20,661 bases of DNA from positions 1 through 20,661 of the forward strand of contig CAZKTF010000033.1 in the NCBI GenBank assembly GCA_964555565.1, given 5' to 3'. Under the pieces are notes generated by a model. The model saw only the letters and a program-made list of their open reading frames with translations. It ran no database searches and was not told the origin of the DNA. The position numbers were made by a program, and so were the translations under genes. Positions 1 to 7,523 of this stretch are shown here, one piece after another. The DNA comes from CAZKTF01 sp964555565 (GTDB lineage Bacteria; Planctomycetota; JAJSAM01; JAKLKS01). Within the stretch, counting starts at the first letter, position 1; every line of letters begins with the position of its first letter.

Positions 1-12
1 AAACCATCCCGG

Positions 13-258
13 CTACGTCACACCCAAAGCGGCAAGAGTTTCGTTACACCCCACAAGCGCCAGGAGCCGCTGGGACAGGCCCACGTCGCTCAGGGCGACC
101 GCCTTGAGGTCGTCCACCGCCGAGTCCGCCGCCCGCACCGGGACGGGGGAGAGCCAGGGCCAGGCGAGGCCCGCGACCAGGAGGAGCACGATCGCAGCCA
201 TGGCCCGATCGGGGTGGCGGCCCACCGTGCGGCGGAGCAACCCGTAGACCTGCCTCAT
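13..258 (-). CDS. Small membrane-anchored or secreted protein, unknown function
   Basis: Encodes 81 residues starting MRQVYGLLRR. The start is chosen because a very good ribosome-binding site (AAGGAGG, seven bases before the ATG) precedes it, although the frame stays open far upstream. Residues about 20-42 form one hydrophobic stretch (AAIVLLLVAGLAWPWL) followed by PVPVRAADS, which looks like a signal peptide with a possible cleavage after A-x-A, or a single membrane anchor. The remaining 40 residues are a short soluble tail with one cysteine, ending in a natural TAG stop. I recognise no family. It lies downstream of the sigma-like gene on the same strand, separated by about 190 bases holding palindromic repeats, so co-transcription is possible but not shown. 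Confidence 0.55.
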   Translation of the reverse strand: MRQVYGLLRRTVGRHPDRAMAAIVLLLVAGLAWPWLSPVPVRAADSAVDDLKAVALSDVGLSQRLLALVGCNETLAALGVT

Positions 259-449
259 TGTCAGCCCTCCTTGCGGCGCGGACCGCGGCCCCGGCGGGTG
301 GAGACGGACCTTCCACCCGAGGGTGCTGCGGGTCCTCCTTCGCCTTCCTCCTCGACTCCAACCCGGGGCGCACCTCGCGCCCTTCGATCCAACGGCGGGC
401 GGGGCAAACCCCGCCCTACAGAGACACGGCCGGGCGCGATTCGCGCCCT
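259..449. other. Intergenic spacer between small protein and sigma-like gene
   Basis: No gene seen. Besides the two CTACAG-flanked palindromes, it holds a 7-base inverted repeat GGGTGGA/TCCACCC at 296-302 and 312-318 and the strong ribosome-binding site of the small minus-strand gene. No convincing -10/-35 promoter for that gene was found. Confidence 0.5.
397..448. repeat. Tandem palindromes flanked by CTACAG
   Basis: Two perfect hairpins lie side by side. The first has 8-base arms GGGCGGGG/CCCCGCCC at 397-404 and 409-416 with a CAAA loop. The second has 8-base arms GGGCGCGA/TCGCGCCC at 432-439 and 441-448. The first arm pair runs into CTACAG directly and the second into CTCTACAG. They have the form of dispersed intergenic palindromes. 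The second hairpin starts right after the TAG stop of the minus-strand gene at 450-1106, so it could also act as a transcript 3' end. There is no U-tract. Confidence 0.6.
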
Positions 450-1106
450 CTACAGTAATTGAGGGCCGGCGGGAGGGGTTGGGGTCGCGGAATCTTTGGA
501 ATTCACCTTGGCTTGACGGGTTTCGAGGTCCGGGAGGGCCCTCCGCAGCCTCTGGATCCCCCTCTTCAGGAGCATGCTGGCGGCGATGCGAGTCCCCCCT
601 TGAGTCTCCTGAACCCATTGCACGACCTCGGGATAGGGTTGCAGGAGGAGGACCCGTCGTCTGACGGTTTCAGCCAGGACAGGCGGGAAAACCGCCAGCT
701 CGGTCTCCGCCCGGCGGCGGATGTGACCTGCCTCGTCCTCGGAGTCCACGAGGGCCAGGGGGTCCGTCTCCGCGGCTACGCCTTCGGCGACGCCCGCGGG
801 GACTTGCGGGCCCATCGCCAGCTCCGGGCCGTAGTGCTCGCAGACGGTCGCGATCCAGGCGCAGGGGCCCCGGATGACGCGGCCCCTGCTCACCGCCTTC
901 ACCGCCTCCGCCTCCACGTGGAGGCAGGTCTCCTCGATCTCGAGTCCTCGCCAGCCCGCCCTCAGGAGCGCGGTCGCGAGCTGGACCCGGCCGAGCGTCT
1001 GCCACGCGAGGATGGGGCGAGCGTCCCCTCGCGATTCGGCGCGGAGCGCGTCGAAGAGCGTGCCGGCTTCGGGAGGCACGATGAGACGGCGGTGCCTGGC
1101 TCCCAT
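450..1106 (-). CDS. Divergent sigma-70-like (ECF-like) protein, putative
   Basis: Encodes 218 residues. The start MGARHRRL is the first methionine after a GC-rich leader with hairpins; an in-frame ATG at 1202 would add 32 low-complexity residues. Residues about 40-90 resemble sigma region 2 (LLRAGWRGLEIEET, then CAWIATVCEHY, like the usual WL..IA pattern). Residues about 138-190 resemble region 4: FPPVLAETVRRRVLL, a middle helix, then IAASMLLKRGIQRLRRAL, like the recognition helix and RARERLRRAL tail of ECF factors. The match is by pattern only and the region-2 DNA-binding residues are poorly kept, so it may be a degenerate sigma factor or an unrelated helical protein. The TAG stop lies in the CTACAG edge of the adjacent repeat. 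Coding status is likely; function is tentative. Confidence 0.45.
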   Translation of the reverse strand: MGARHRRLIVPPEAGTLFDALRAESRGDARPILAWQTLGRVQLATALLRAGWRGLEIEETCLHVEAEAVKAVSRGRVIRGPCAWIATVCEHYGPELAMGPQVPAGVAEGVAAETDPLALVDSEDEAGHIRRRAETELAVFPPVLAETVRRRVLLLQPYPEVVQWVQETQGGTRIAASMLLKRGIQRLRRALPDLETRQAKVNSKDSATPTPPAGPQLL

Positions 1107-1221
1107 TCTCTCGTCCGCCCCGCCGTGTTGCCGGCGGGACCCTCCTCGAACACCGGGCACCCTGCCCGGGCGCGTTCCTCCGAACTCCACCGGGTTTCCC
1201 AACCCGGAGGCCCCCGGAACA

Positions 1222-1227
1222 AGTCTA
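1222..1227 (-). promoter_or_regulatory. Putative -10 box (TAGACT) for the sigma-like gene
   Basis: On the minus strand TAGACT lies about 115 bases upstream of the chosen ATG at 1106. The implied leader can fold into several hairpins, including GGGTTGGGAAACCC and a 7-base stem CCCGCCG/CGGCGGG just before the start region. No clear -35 is visible. The box matches the TAnACT pattern upstream of other genes in the window. Confidence 0.35.
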
Positions 1228-1288
1228 TCCCATTGTGTTGCTCCGTGCGGAGACGCGGAGCGAGGCTGCTGAGGAGCATGCGGGGCAC

Positions 1289-1457
1289 GGGGTCAGACCC
1301 CGGGCGCCTCGCGTGACGTGCTGCGCCACCCCATGGGCGCCCGAGGTCAGACCCCCGGTGCTGAGGAGCGCAGGGTCAGAACCGGGTCGTTTGCAAACGG
1401 GGCAGGGCGACGCGAGGGGTTGGAGGCCACGGTTTGCAAACGCCCAAGGTCTGACCC
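1289..1457. repeat. REP-like palindromic repeat cluster A
   Basis: Lies in the divergent region between the sigma-like gene and ribH. It holds a perfect GGGGTCAGACCCC (1289-1301), a second copy AGGTCAGACCCCC (1344-1356), then a large inverted repeat. The left arm (about 1373-1398) reads GGGTCAGA and ends in GTTTGCAAAC. The right arm (about 1432-1457) starts with GTTTGCAAAC and ends in GGTCTGACCC. The spacer is about 33 bases. The same two building blocks recur near 11012 and 18872. Confidence 0.8.
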
Positions 1458-1466
1458 ATCCATACG

Positions 1467-1495
1467 TTGCCCCGCCGCTCGGACCCCGGTACGCT
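1467..1495 (+). promoter_or_regulatory. Putative sigma-70-type promoter for ribH operon
   Basis: TTGCCC at 1467-1472 and TACGCT at 1490-1495 are separated by 17 bases, a standard spacing. The predicted transcript would start only about 5-7 bases before the ribH ATG, and no Shine-Dalgarno sequence is present, so ribH would have a very short leader. It begins ten bases after the REP-like cluster. Confidence 0.45.
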
Positions 1496-1507
1496 TGGGG
1501 ACTTCCC

Positions 1508-1981
1508 ATGCAGACCCACGAAGGCCAGTTCGTCGCCGGCGGGCGGAAGTTCGCGGTCGTGGCGGGGCGGTTCAACGACTTCGTGACCCGGCGCCTCGTG
1601 GACGGCTGCCTGGACGCGCTCCGCCGCCACGGGGTGAAGGAGGACGACGTCACCCTGGCCTGGGTCCCGGGCTCCTTCGAGCTCCCCGTGGCCGCCCGGC
1701 GGCTCGCCCTCTCCCGGAAGTACGCCGCCGTCGTCTGCCTCGGGACGGTGCTCCGGGGCGAGACCTCCCACTACGACCTCGTGTGCCGGGAGGCGGCGGC
1801 GGGCATCGCCGCGGTCTCCCGGGAGACGGGCGTCCCGTGCATCTTCGGGGTGATCACGGCGGACACGCTCGAGCAGGCCATCCACCGCGCCGGCGCCAAG
1901 TCGGGGAACAAGGGCTTCGAGGCCGGCCTCGCCGCCCTCGAGATGGCCGACCTCCTCCCCCGGCTCGGGCCGGAAGCCTAG
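1508..1981 (+). CDS. ribH: 6,7-dimethyl-8-ribityllumazine synthase
   Basis: 157 residues, normal for the family. It condenses 5-amino-6-ribitylamino-uracil with 3,4-dihydroxy-2-butanone 4-phosphate, the penultimate step of riboflavin synthesis, in the cytoplasm, usually as a 60-mer or pentamer. Visible signatures are RFN at 21-23, GSFELP at 55-60, GTVLRGETSHYD at 79-90 with the catalytic histidine His88, FGVITADTLEQA at 113-124 and the phosphate-binding GNKGFEA region at 133-139. The ATG at 1508 starts the conserved N-terminus MQTHEGQFVAGGRKFAVVAGRFN; upstream in-frame sequence lies in the repeat and is not conserved-looking. It is first in a run with nusB and ftsY (7 bases to nusB), a common bacterial arrangement of ribH with nusB. 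Confidence 0.96.
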   Translation: MQTHEGQFVAGGRKFAVVAGRFNDFVTRRLVDGCLDALRRHGVKEDDVTLAWVPGSFELPVAARRLALSRKYAAVVCLGTVLRGETSHYDLVCREAAAGIAAVSRETGVPCIFGVITADTLEQAIHRAGAKSGNKGFEAGLAALEMADLLPRLGPEA

Positions 1982-1988
1982 GTCGCCC

Positions 1989-2444
1989 GTGTCGCACCGG
2001 GAGAAGACCCGGGCGCGGGAGCTCGCCCTCCAGGCGCTCTACCAGGCGGACCTCCTCGGGGACGAGTGCCTCCCCGGGATCGAGGCCACGCTGCGCGCCG
2101 ACGGCCACCCCGCGGAGGTCGTGGACTACGCCTTCGACCTGACGCGGGGGGTCCGCGCCCGCCGGGAGGAGACCGACGCGCTCCTGGCCTCCGCGGCGCA
2201 GCACTGGACGGTCTCGCGCATGGCGGTCGTGGACCGCAACATCCTCCGGATGGGCGTGGAGGAGCTGGTCCACCACCCCGAGGTCCCGCCGCGCGTGGTC
2301 ATCAACGAGGCCATCGAGCTGGCCAAGCGCTACTCCACCGCGCAGAGCGGGGCCTTCGTGAACGGGGTCCTCGACCGCGTGCGCCGCGACCTCCAGGCCG
2401 CCGGCCGGATCCCGCCCGAGCCGAAGGGCGCCGGGACCGCCTGA
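1989..2444 (+). CDS. nusB: Transcription antitermination factor NusB
   Basis: 151 residues beginning at a GTG codon (MSHREKTRARELALQALYQ), seven bases after the ribH stop. NusB binds boxA RNA with NusE (S10) and supports antitermination in rRNA operons. The all-helical family is recognised by RARELALQALYQ near the N-terminus, WTVSRMAVVDRNILRMGVEE in the middle, PPRVVINEAIELAKRYST, and the hallmark C-terminal FVNGVLDRV. The stop TGA shares one base with the ATG of ftsY, so the two are probably translationally coupled. Confidence 0.95.
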   Translation: MSHREKTRARELALQALYQADLLGDECLPGIEATLRADGHPAEVVDYAFDLTRGVRARREETDALLASAAQHWTVSRMAVVDRNILRMGVEELVHHPEVPPRVVINEAIELAKRYSTAQSGAFVNGVLDRVRRDLQAAGRIPPEPKGAGTA

Positions 2445-3349
2445 TGTTCGAGCGGCTCCGCGCCGGGCTCGCGAAGACCGGGAAGGCGCTCGCGGGACGG
2501 CTGAAGGCGGCCCTCCTCGGGAGGGAGGTGGACGAGGCCACCCTCGAGGAGATCGAGAGGGCGCTGCTGGCCGCGGACGTGGGCGTGGCGGCCACGCAGG
2601 AGCTCGTGGAGGACCTCCGGGCGGCGAACCGGCGCGGGGAGCTGCTGGACGGCGCCGAGGCCATCCCGTTCCTCCGCGCCCGCATGGCCGCGATGCTGCG
2701 GACCGACGGGGCGGAACTCGCCCGGGCCCCCTCGGGCCCCACGGTGGTCCTCGTCTGCGGGGTGAACGGGAGCGGGAAGACGACGAGCGTGGCCAAGCTC
2801 GCGCGCCTCCTGGCGCGGGAGGGCCGCCCGGTGGTGCTGGCCGCCTGCGACACGTTCCGGGCGGCCGCCGTGGAGCAGCTCGCGCTCTGGGCCGGGAGGG
2901 TGGGGGTCCCCGTCGTCAAACAGGCCACGGGGGCCGACCCCGCGGCCGTGGCCTACGACGCGGCCGAGGCCGCGCTGGCCCGCGGGGCGGAGTACCTGGT
3001 CGTGGACACGGCCGGGCGCCTCCACACGCAGGGGCACCTCATGGGGGAGCTGTCGAAGATCTCGCGGGTGGTGGGGAAGAGGATCCCCGGCGCCCCCCAC
3101 GAGGTCCTCCTCGTCCTCGACGCCACCACGGGCCAGAACGCCATCGCCCAGGCGAAGACCTTCAGCGCGGCGGTGCCGGTCTCCGGCCTCTTCCTCGCCA
3201 AGATGGACGGGACGGCCAAGGGCGGGTCCGTCTTCGCCATCCGGCGCGAGTGCCCGGTCCCGGTGAAGTTCCTCGGCGTGGGCGAGGGGCCCGACGACGT
3301 GGAGCGGTTCGACCCGCAGGCCTTCGTCGATGCGATCTTCGAGGGGTGA
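2444..3349 (+). CDS. ftsY: Signal recognition particle receptor FtsY
   Basis: 301 residues, a compact FtsY without the long acidic A-domain of E. coli. It is the SRP receptor GTPase that docks ribosome-SRP complexes at the membrane for cotranslational insertion. Residues 1-90 form the N helical bundle. The G domain shows G1 GVNGSGKTT (106-114), DTFRAAAVEQL (136-146), G3 DTAGR (188-192), and KMDGTAKGG (253-261), where the usual TKLD reads AKMD. FLGVGEGPDDVERFDPQAFVDAIF near the C-terminus is the typical FtsY ending and separates it from Ffh, which would carry an M domain. It overlaps the nusB stop by one base, and the next gene starts two bases after its own stop. Confidence 0.96.
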   Translation: MFERLRAGLAKTGKALAGRLKAALLGREVDEATLEEIERALLAADVGVAATQELVEDLRAANRRGELLDGAEAIPFLRARMAAMLRTDGAELARAPSGPTVVLVCGVNGSGKTTSVAKLARLLAREGRPVVLAACDTFRAAAVEQLALWAGRVGVPVVKQATGADPAAVAYDAAEAALARGAEYLVVDTAGRLHTQGHLMGELSKISRVVGKRIPGAPHEVLLVLDATTGQNAIAQAKTFSAAVPVSGLFLAKMDGTAKGGSVFAIRRECPVPVKFLGVGEGPDDVERFDPQAFVDAIFEG

Positions 3350-3350
3350 G

Positions 3351-5708
3351 GTGAGGAGACGGATCCTCCTCGCGCTGCTCCTCGGCGTCCCCCTCCTGGT
3401 CCTCCCCTCCGCGCGCTCCTTCGACACCCCCAAGGCGTTCCTCCTCCTCCTCGGGGCGGCCGCGCTCGCCGGGGCGGCCCTCCCCCGCCGGTCCGGGGAG
3501 GGGCCGCTGCTCCTCCGCTGGTCCCCGGCCTCCGCGGCGCTCGGGGCGGTCCTGGTCCTCGCCGCGGTCGCCGCGCTCCGCTCCCCGGACCCCTGGGCCT
3601 CGGCCCGGGCCGCCTCGCTCCTCCTCGCGGCGGCGGTCGTGGCGCTCGCCGTGGAGAACTTCGTCGGGGAGGCGGCCGACCTCCGCCCCCTCCTCGCGGC
3701 CGTGGCCGGGGCCGCCGGGGTCGCCGCCGGGTACGGGCTCCTCCAGGCGGCGGGGGTGGACCTCCCCTTCCCCTGGCACGAGACCCACCCCGGGGTCCCG
3801 GCCTCCACCCTCGGGAACCCGAACTTCGCCGCGGAGTTCGTCGCCGCGGCGCTCCCGATCACCCTCCTCGTGGCGCTGCGCGCCCACCGGCCCGCGGGCT
3901 GGGCTGCGCCGGCGCTCGGGGTCCTGTTCCTCGTCGTCGCGGCCCCGGCCCGGGCCGCCTTCCTGGGGGTCGCCGTGGGCGCCGGCCTTGCCGGGTGCCT
4001 CTCTCTCGCGACCCGGCCGGGTCGCCGGGACCGGGTCCTCGGGGGGACCCTCGCCGCCCTCCTCGCGGCGGGGCTCGCCGCGGGGGCCGCCCTGGTCTAC
4101 CGGGCCCCGGAGCGCCTCCCCGCCTGGCTCGGGCGGAGCGACACGGTCCTCGTCCGGGCGGAACTCGCGCGCTCCACCGGCCGGATGCTCGCCGATCACC
4201 CCCTCGGCGTTGGCCTCGCCGGCTGGGAGGCGGCGATCCCCCCCTACCGGAGCGAGACGGAGGCCCGCGCGTCGCTCTTCCGGGACCCCGGGGAGGCGCA
4301 CAACGAGCCGCTCCAGTTCGCGGCCGAGGGGGGATGGCCGCTCCTGGGGGCGGCGCTCCTCCTCTCCTGGCTCCTCGCGCGGGCGGCGCTCCGGGCCGCG
4401 CGGGACGCGCGGGGGCGCGGGGAGGCGCTGGCCCTGGCGGCCTCCCTCGCGATCCTCCTCGGCGACTCCCTCGCCTCCGCTCCCTTCCACCGGCCGGCCA
4501 CGCTCCTCCTCGCGTCCTTCGGCGCGGGTGCGCTCGCGTTCCTGGGGGGAGGGCGCGAGATCGCGCTCCGCGCCCCCGGGAGGCTCGCCCACGGGGCCAT
4601 CCTCGCGGCCCTGGCCGGGGGCGTGTTCCTCCACGGCTCGGCGCTCCTCGGCGAACCGCCGCTCCAGGAGGCGCGGGAGTACCTGAGGCAGGGAAGGGGC
4701 CCGCCGGCCCGGGAGGCGCTGGCCCGCGCGCTGCGGCGGGACCCCGGGTCCGTGGAGGCCCTCCTGCTCGACGGGGACGTGGCCCTCTACGCGGGGAAGC
4801 CGGAGGAGGCGAGGGCCCGCTTCGAGGCGGTCCTCGTCCTGCGGCCCCGCGACCCCATCGCGCGATCCAACCTCGCCCACGCCCTGGCCGCCCTGGGGCG
4901 GGACACCGACGCGCGTGCGGCCTGGGAGACGGCGCTCGCCACGGCCCCCTGGCACCGCGAGGCGAACACCGCGCTCGGGGGGTTCCTCCTCCGGCACGCG
5001 GAGCCGGAGGCGGCGCTCGCGCGCTTCGAGCGGGCCCTCGCCACGGACCCCGACTACGCGCCGGCGGCCGGCGGCCGGGTGGAGACGCTCGTGGCGCGGG
5101 GGCGGCTCGAGGAGGCGATCGCGGCGGCGAGCGAAGCCGTGGACCGCGCGCTCGCCCGGCGCCCTCCCGACCCCAGGACTGCGGCCGACCTGGCGGAGGC
5201 GGGGTCCCGGGCGGCCCCGCTGCTGGCCGACATGCTCCTCGTGAAGGGGAGGCGCCTCCTCCTCGGGAGCGATCCCCCGGGCGGGGCCTCGGTCCTCCGG
5301 GGGCTCGCGAAGGGGCGCCCGACGGAGGCGCTCCTCGAGGAGGCCGCCCGCGCCTTCGCCGCGGCGGGCATGCGCGCCGAGGACGGGAGGATGCGGGCCG
5401 GTGCCCGCCTCGCGGCCGCGGAGGAGGCGCTGGCCGCGAGGGACTTCGCGAGGGCCGACCGGGAGGCCTCCCGCGCGGCGGAGGTGACGCTCCCGGAGGC
5501 GGCCGCGGCGGAGGTGCGGGTGCGGCAGGCCTCCATCCTGCTTCGCGCCGGGAAGCGGGAGGCCGCGCTGGGGGCCCTCGGCGAGGCCGCGGCCCGCGGC
5601 TGGCGCGACCGCGCGGCGCTGGAGGGGGCCGAGGAGTTCGCCCCTCTCCGGGACGACCCGACGTTCCGGCGCATCCTCGACAGGATGGGGACGCACCTGA
5701 ACAAGTGA
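3351..5708 (+). CDS. O-antigen ligase/polymerase-family membrane protein with C-terminal TPR repeats
   Basis: 785 residues from a GTG start two bases after the ftsY stop, with a GAGGGGTGAG purine stretch just before it. An alternative in-frame ATG at 3330 lies inside ftsY. Residues 1-435 hold about 10-12 hydrophobic segments. The periplasmic-loop signatures of the Wzy_C/O-antigen ligase family are present: PASTLGNPNFAAEF (150-163), DHPLGVGLAGW (282-292) and EAHNEPLQFAAEGGWPLLG (315-333), the last with the family histidine. Residues about 437-785 are tetratricopeptide-like repeats (EALLLDGDVALYAGKPEEAR, then ARSNLAHALAALGR) ending in the common APLRDDPTFRRIL tail. Such proteins polymerise or ligate surface glycans in the inner membrane. 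Which of these it does cannot be told from sequence alone. A probable operon partner of ftsY by spacing only. Confidence 0.85.
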   Translation: MRRRILLALLLGVPLLVLPSARSFDTPKAFLLLLGAAALAGAALPRRSGEGPLLLRWSPASAALGAVLVLAAVAALRSPDPWASARAASLLLAAAVVALAVENFVGEAADLRPLLAAVAGAAGVAAGYGLLQAAGVDLPFPWHETHPGVPASTLGNPNFAAEFVAAALPITLLVALRAHRPAGWAAPALGVLFLVVAAPARAAFLGVAVGAGLAGCLSLATRPGRRDRVLGGTLAALLAAGLAAGAALVYRAPERLPAWLGRSDTVLVRAELARSTGRMLADHPLGVGLAGWEAAIPPYRSETEARASLFRDPGEAHNEPLQFAAEGGWPLLGAALLLSWLLARAALRAARDARGRGEALALAASLAILLGDSLASAPFHRPATLLLASFGAGALAFLGGGREIALRAPGRLAHGAILAALAGGVFLHGSALLGEPPLQEAREYLRQGRGPPAREALARALRRDPGSVEALLLDGDVALYAGKPEEARARFEAVLVLRPRDPIARSNLAHALAALGRDTDARAAWETALATAPWHREANTALGGFLLRHAEPEAALARFERALATDPDYAPAAGGRVETLVARGRLEEAIAAASEAVDRALARRPPDPRTAADLAEAGSRAAPLLADMLLVKGRRLLLGSDPPGGASVLRGLAKGRPTEALLEEAARAFAAAGMRAEDGRMRAGARLAAAEEALAARDFARADREASRAAEVTLPEAAAAEVRVRQASILLRAGKREAALGALGEAAARGWRDRAALEGAEEFAPLRDDPTFRRILDRMGTHLNK

Positions 5709-5715
5709 CTTGTCG

Positions 5716-5762
5716 CCGCCCGGAGGCCCGAGGGGGCCCGGCCGAGGCGGAGTTATTCAGTT
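5716..5762 (+). terminator. Possible weak terminator hairpin
   Basis: After the stop at 5708 an imperfect GC-rich hairpin can form (outer CCGCC/GGCGG at 5716-5720 and 5746-5750, inner GGCCC/GGGCC), followed by the T-richer AGTTATTCAGTTT. The stem has bulges and the T-tract is interrupted, so this is tentative. The same T-rich bases could be the -35 area of the next gene. Confidence 0.25.
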
Positions 5763-5779
5763 TCTCCGGTACGTCCCCG

Positions 5780-5785
5780 CATACT
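5780..5785 (+). promoter_or_regulatory. Putative -10 box (CATACT) of a leaderless transcript
   Basis: CATACT ends seven bases before the ATG at 5793, so transcription would start at or within a base or two of the start codon. No Shine-Dalgarno complement is present in the gap CGGCGGG. A weak T-rich area lies about 17-20 bases upstream. Confidence 0.4.
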
Positions 5786-5792
5786 CGGCGGG

Positions 5793-7523
5793 ATGCAGAG
5801 CGGGGATCGGATGGTCGTGGCCGTTTTCGCGGCCGCGGTGGCGGCGGCGTTGGGCGCCGTGGGCTGGCTCACCTTCTCGCGGCCCCGTGGGACGGAACCC
5901 CCGACCCGTCCCGCCGCGACGGACGGGGCGAAGAAGTCCCCTCCGGTCTCCCCGAAGCCCGACCCGGGCCAGAACCCCCGCACGAAGAGGGAGCCGGCGA
6001 AGAGGCACAGCCCCCCCACCTTCGAGATCGTCGGGGAGGTCCGCAAGCCCGACGGCTCGGCCGCCACGGGGGCGAAGGTGTCGCTCCTCCCCCCGGGGGT
6101 CGTCGCCACGGTCCCGTCGTTGAAGGGCGAGCCGGTGCCCGCCGCCATGAGGGCGGTGCTCCGGGACCTCTTCAACATGGACCCGGACATGCTCGACGCC
6201 TGTTCCCCCTACGCCGGGGTGCCGATGATCGCGCCGCCGGTGCGGGTGCCGGAGATCGCCGCGGTCAACGCCGACGGGGAGGGGAAGTTCCGGATCCAGG
6301 TCCGCAGTGCCGGTCCCTTCCGGGTGGAGGCGCGCCTGGAGGACGTGGGGCGCGCGGTCCTGGACGAGGTGACCGCGGGCGGCCCCCCGCTCATCCTCAA
6401 ACTCGGCGCCGCGGCCGCGCTCCGCGGGCGCGTCCTGGCCGCCCCGGCGCGCATCCCGGTCGCCGGGGCGACGGTCGTGGCCCAGTCGGGGACCGTCACG
6501 TCCGGGGCCACGACGGACGCCGAGGGGGCCTTCACGATCCCGGACCTGGCGCCGGGGAGGTACTCGCTCCGGGCCGGCGCGCCGGGGGCGGCCCCGGCGG
6601 CCCTGGCGGGGGTCGAGGTCTCCTCCACGGCACCGCCCGTGGAGGTCCTCCTCGGGGAGGGCTTCGCCGTGCGCGTGCACGTCCTCCGCGAGGACCGGCC
6701 CCCCGGCGCGCGGAAGAAGCAGGGCCCGCCCGCCTCGGGCCCCGCCGTCGAGGGAGCCACCGTGGTGGTCTACGACCGCGGCCAGAAGCAGTTCGCCTCG
6801 GGGACCACGGACGCCGAAGGGGCGGTCCGCGTCGCGCGGCTGGGACCCGGGCGCTGGCGCGTGGGCGTCCGGAAGGAGGGGTTCCTCACCGCGATCTCCC
6901 AGGACGTGCACTTCAAGCCCGGGGGGGTCGCGGAGGAGTCGCGGGAGGTGGCCCTCCAGGCCGAGGTCCTCACGCCCGTGAAGGTCCTGGACGCCTCGGG
7001 ACTCCCGCTCCAGGGCGCCCGCCTCTACACCGGGGGGGTCGAGGACGAGTTCGACCTCCGCCACAGCGAGGAGGTGGGGCGCACCGACCAGGAGGGCGTG
7101 CTCCGGTTCGCCTTCGACCCCGGGATCGACCGCCGCTCGGCCCTCTTCATCGTCGCCGAGGACGGGAACGTCACCCGGGTGGAGCCGGACGAGCCCCTCG
7201 CCGGCACGGAGGTGAAGGTCGTGCTGCGCCCCGGCCGCATCGTCCAGGGCCGCATCCGCGACACCGCCGGCAAGCCCGTGGCCGGCGCCCAGGTCGCGGT
7301 CACGGTGACCCCGACGGACGACGACTGGAACGAGATGCGGATCGTGGTCTACAGCGACGGCGAGGGGGCCTACCGCTCGCCGCGGGTCCCCTTCGGCGAG
7401 CTCCGGATCGAGGTCGAGAAGGAGGACGCCTTCGAGGAGGAGGACGTGGACGAGGAGGTCCGCGACGACCCGATCGTGAAGGACTTCACCCTCGACCTGG
7501 AGCCCCCCCCGCCGAAGAAGTAG
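5793..7523 (+). CDS. Membrane-anchored protein with repeated carboxypeptidase-regulatory-like domains
   Basis: 576 residues. Residues 7-28 are one hydrophobic helix (MVVAVFAAAVAAALGAVGWL) followed by a Pro/Lys-rich linker to about 74, which suggests an inner-membrane anchor with the rest outside. Four or five beta-sandwich modules of the CarboxypepD_reg type follow, each with the pattern G-x-V-x...G-x-P-V-x-G-A-x-V and a T-D-x-E-G-x-F/Y turn: VPVAGATVV then TTDAEGAFTIPDLAPG (about 210-285), VEGATVVVYD then TTDAEGAVRVARLGPG (about 310-360), LPLQGARLY then DQEGVLRF (about 395-440), and KPVAGAQVAV then DGEGAYRSP (about 490-540). A strongly acidic stretch EEEDVDEE follows near residue 550. The domains are structural or adhesive; no enzyme motif is seen. 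The last 38 bases overlap the convergent glycosyltransferase gene. Confidence 0.8.
   Translation: MQSGDRMVVAVFAAAVAAALGAVGWLTFSRPRGTEPPTRPAATDGAKKSPPVSPKPDPGQNPRTKREPAKRHSPPTFEIVGEVRKPDGSAATGAKVSLLPPGVVATVPSLKGEPVPAAMRAVLRDLFNMDPDMLDACSPYAGVPMIAPPVRVPEIAAVNADGEGKFRIQVRSAGPFRVEARLEDVGRAVLDEVTAGGPPLILKLGAAAALRGRVLAAPARIPVAGATVVAQSGTVTSGATTDAEGAFTIPDLAPGRYSLRAGAPGAAPAALAGVEVSSTAPPVEVLLGEGFAVRVHVLREDRPPGARKKQGPPASGPAVEGATVVVYDRGQKQFASGTTDAEGAVRVARLGPGRWRVGVRKEGFLTAISQDVHFKPGGVAEESREVALQAEVLTPVKVLDASGLPLQGARLYTGGVEDEFDLRHSEEVGRTDQEGVLRFAFDPGIDRRSALFIVAEDGNVTRVEPDEPLAGTEVKVVLRPGRIVQGRIRDTAGKPVAGAQVAVTVTPTDDDWNEMRIVVYSDGEGAYRSPRVPFGELRIEVEKEDAFEEEDVDEEVRDDPIVKDFTLDLEPPPPKK

Noticed and set aside
1289..1457. 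CRISPR-like array from repeated TCAGACC blocks
   Set aside because: Repeat units are short palindromes with irregular spacing and mixed orientation, and there are no cas genes.
1235..1507. Upstream in-frame extension of ribH by 91 codons
   Set aside because: It runs through the REP-like repeats and has no resemblance to lumazine synthase; the family length is met from 1508.
3162..5696. Long open frame (844 codons) on the minus strand opposite ftsY and the O-antigen ligase gene
   Set aside because: Product is Arg/Gly/Pro/Glu-rich with no domain; it mirrors the real plus-strand genes and is expected from extreme third-position GC.
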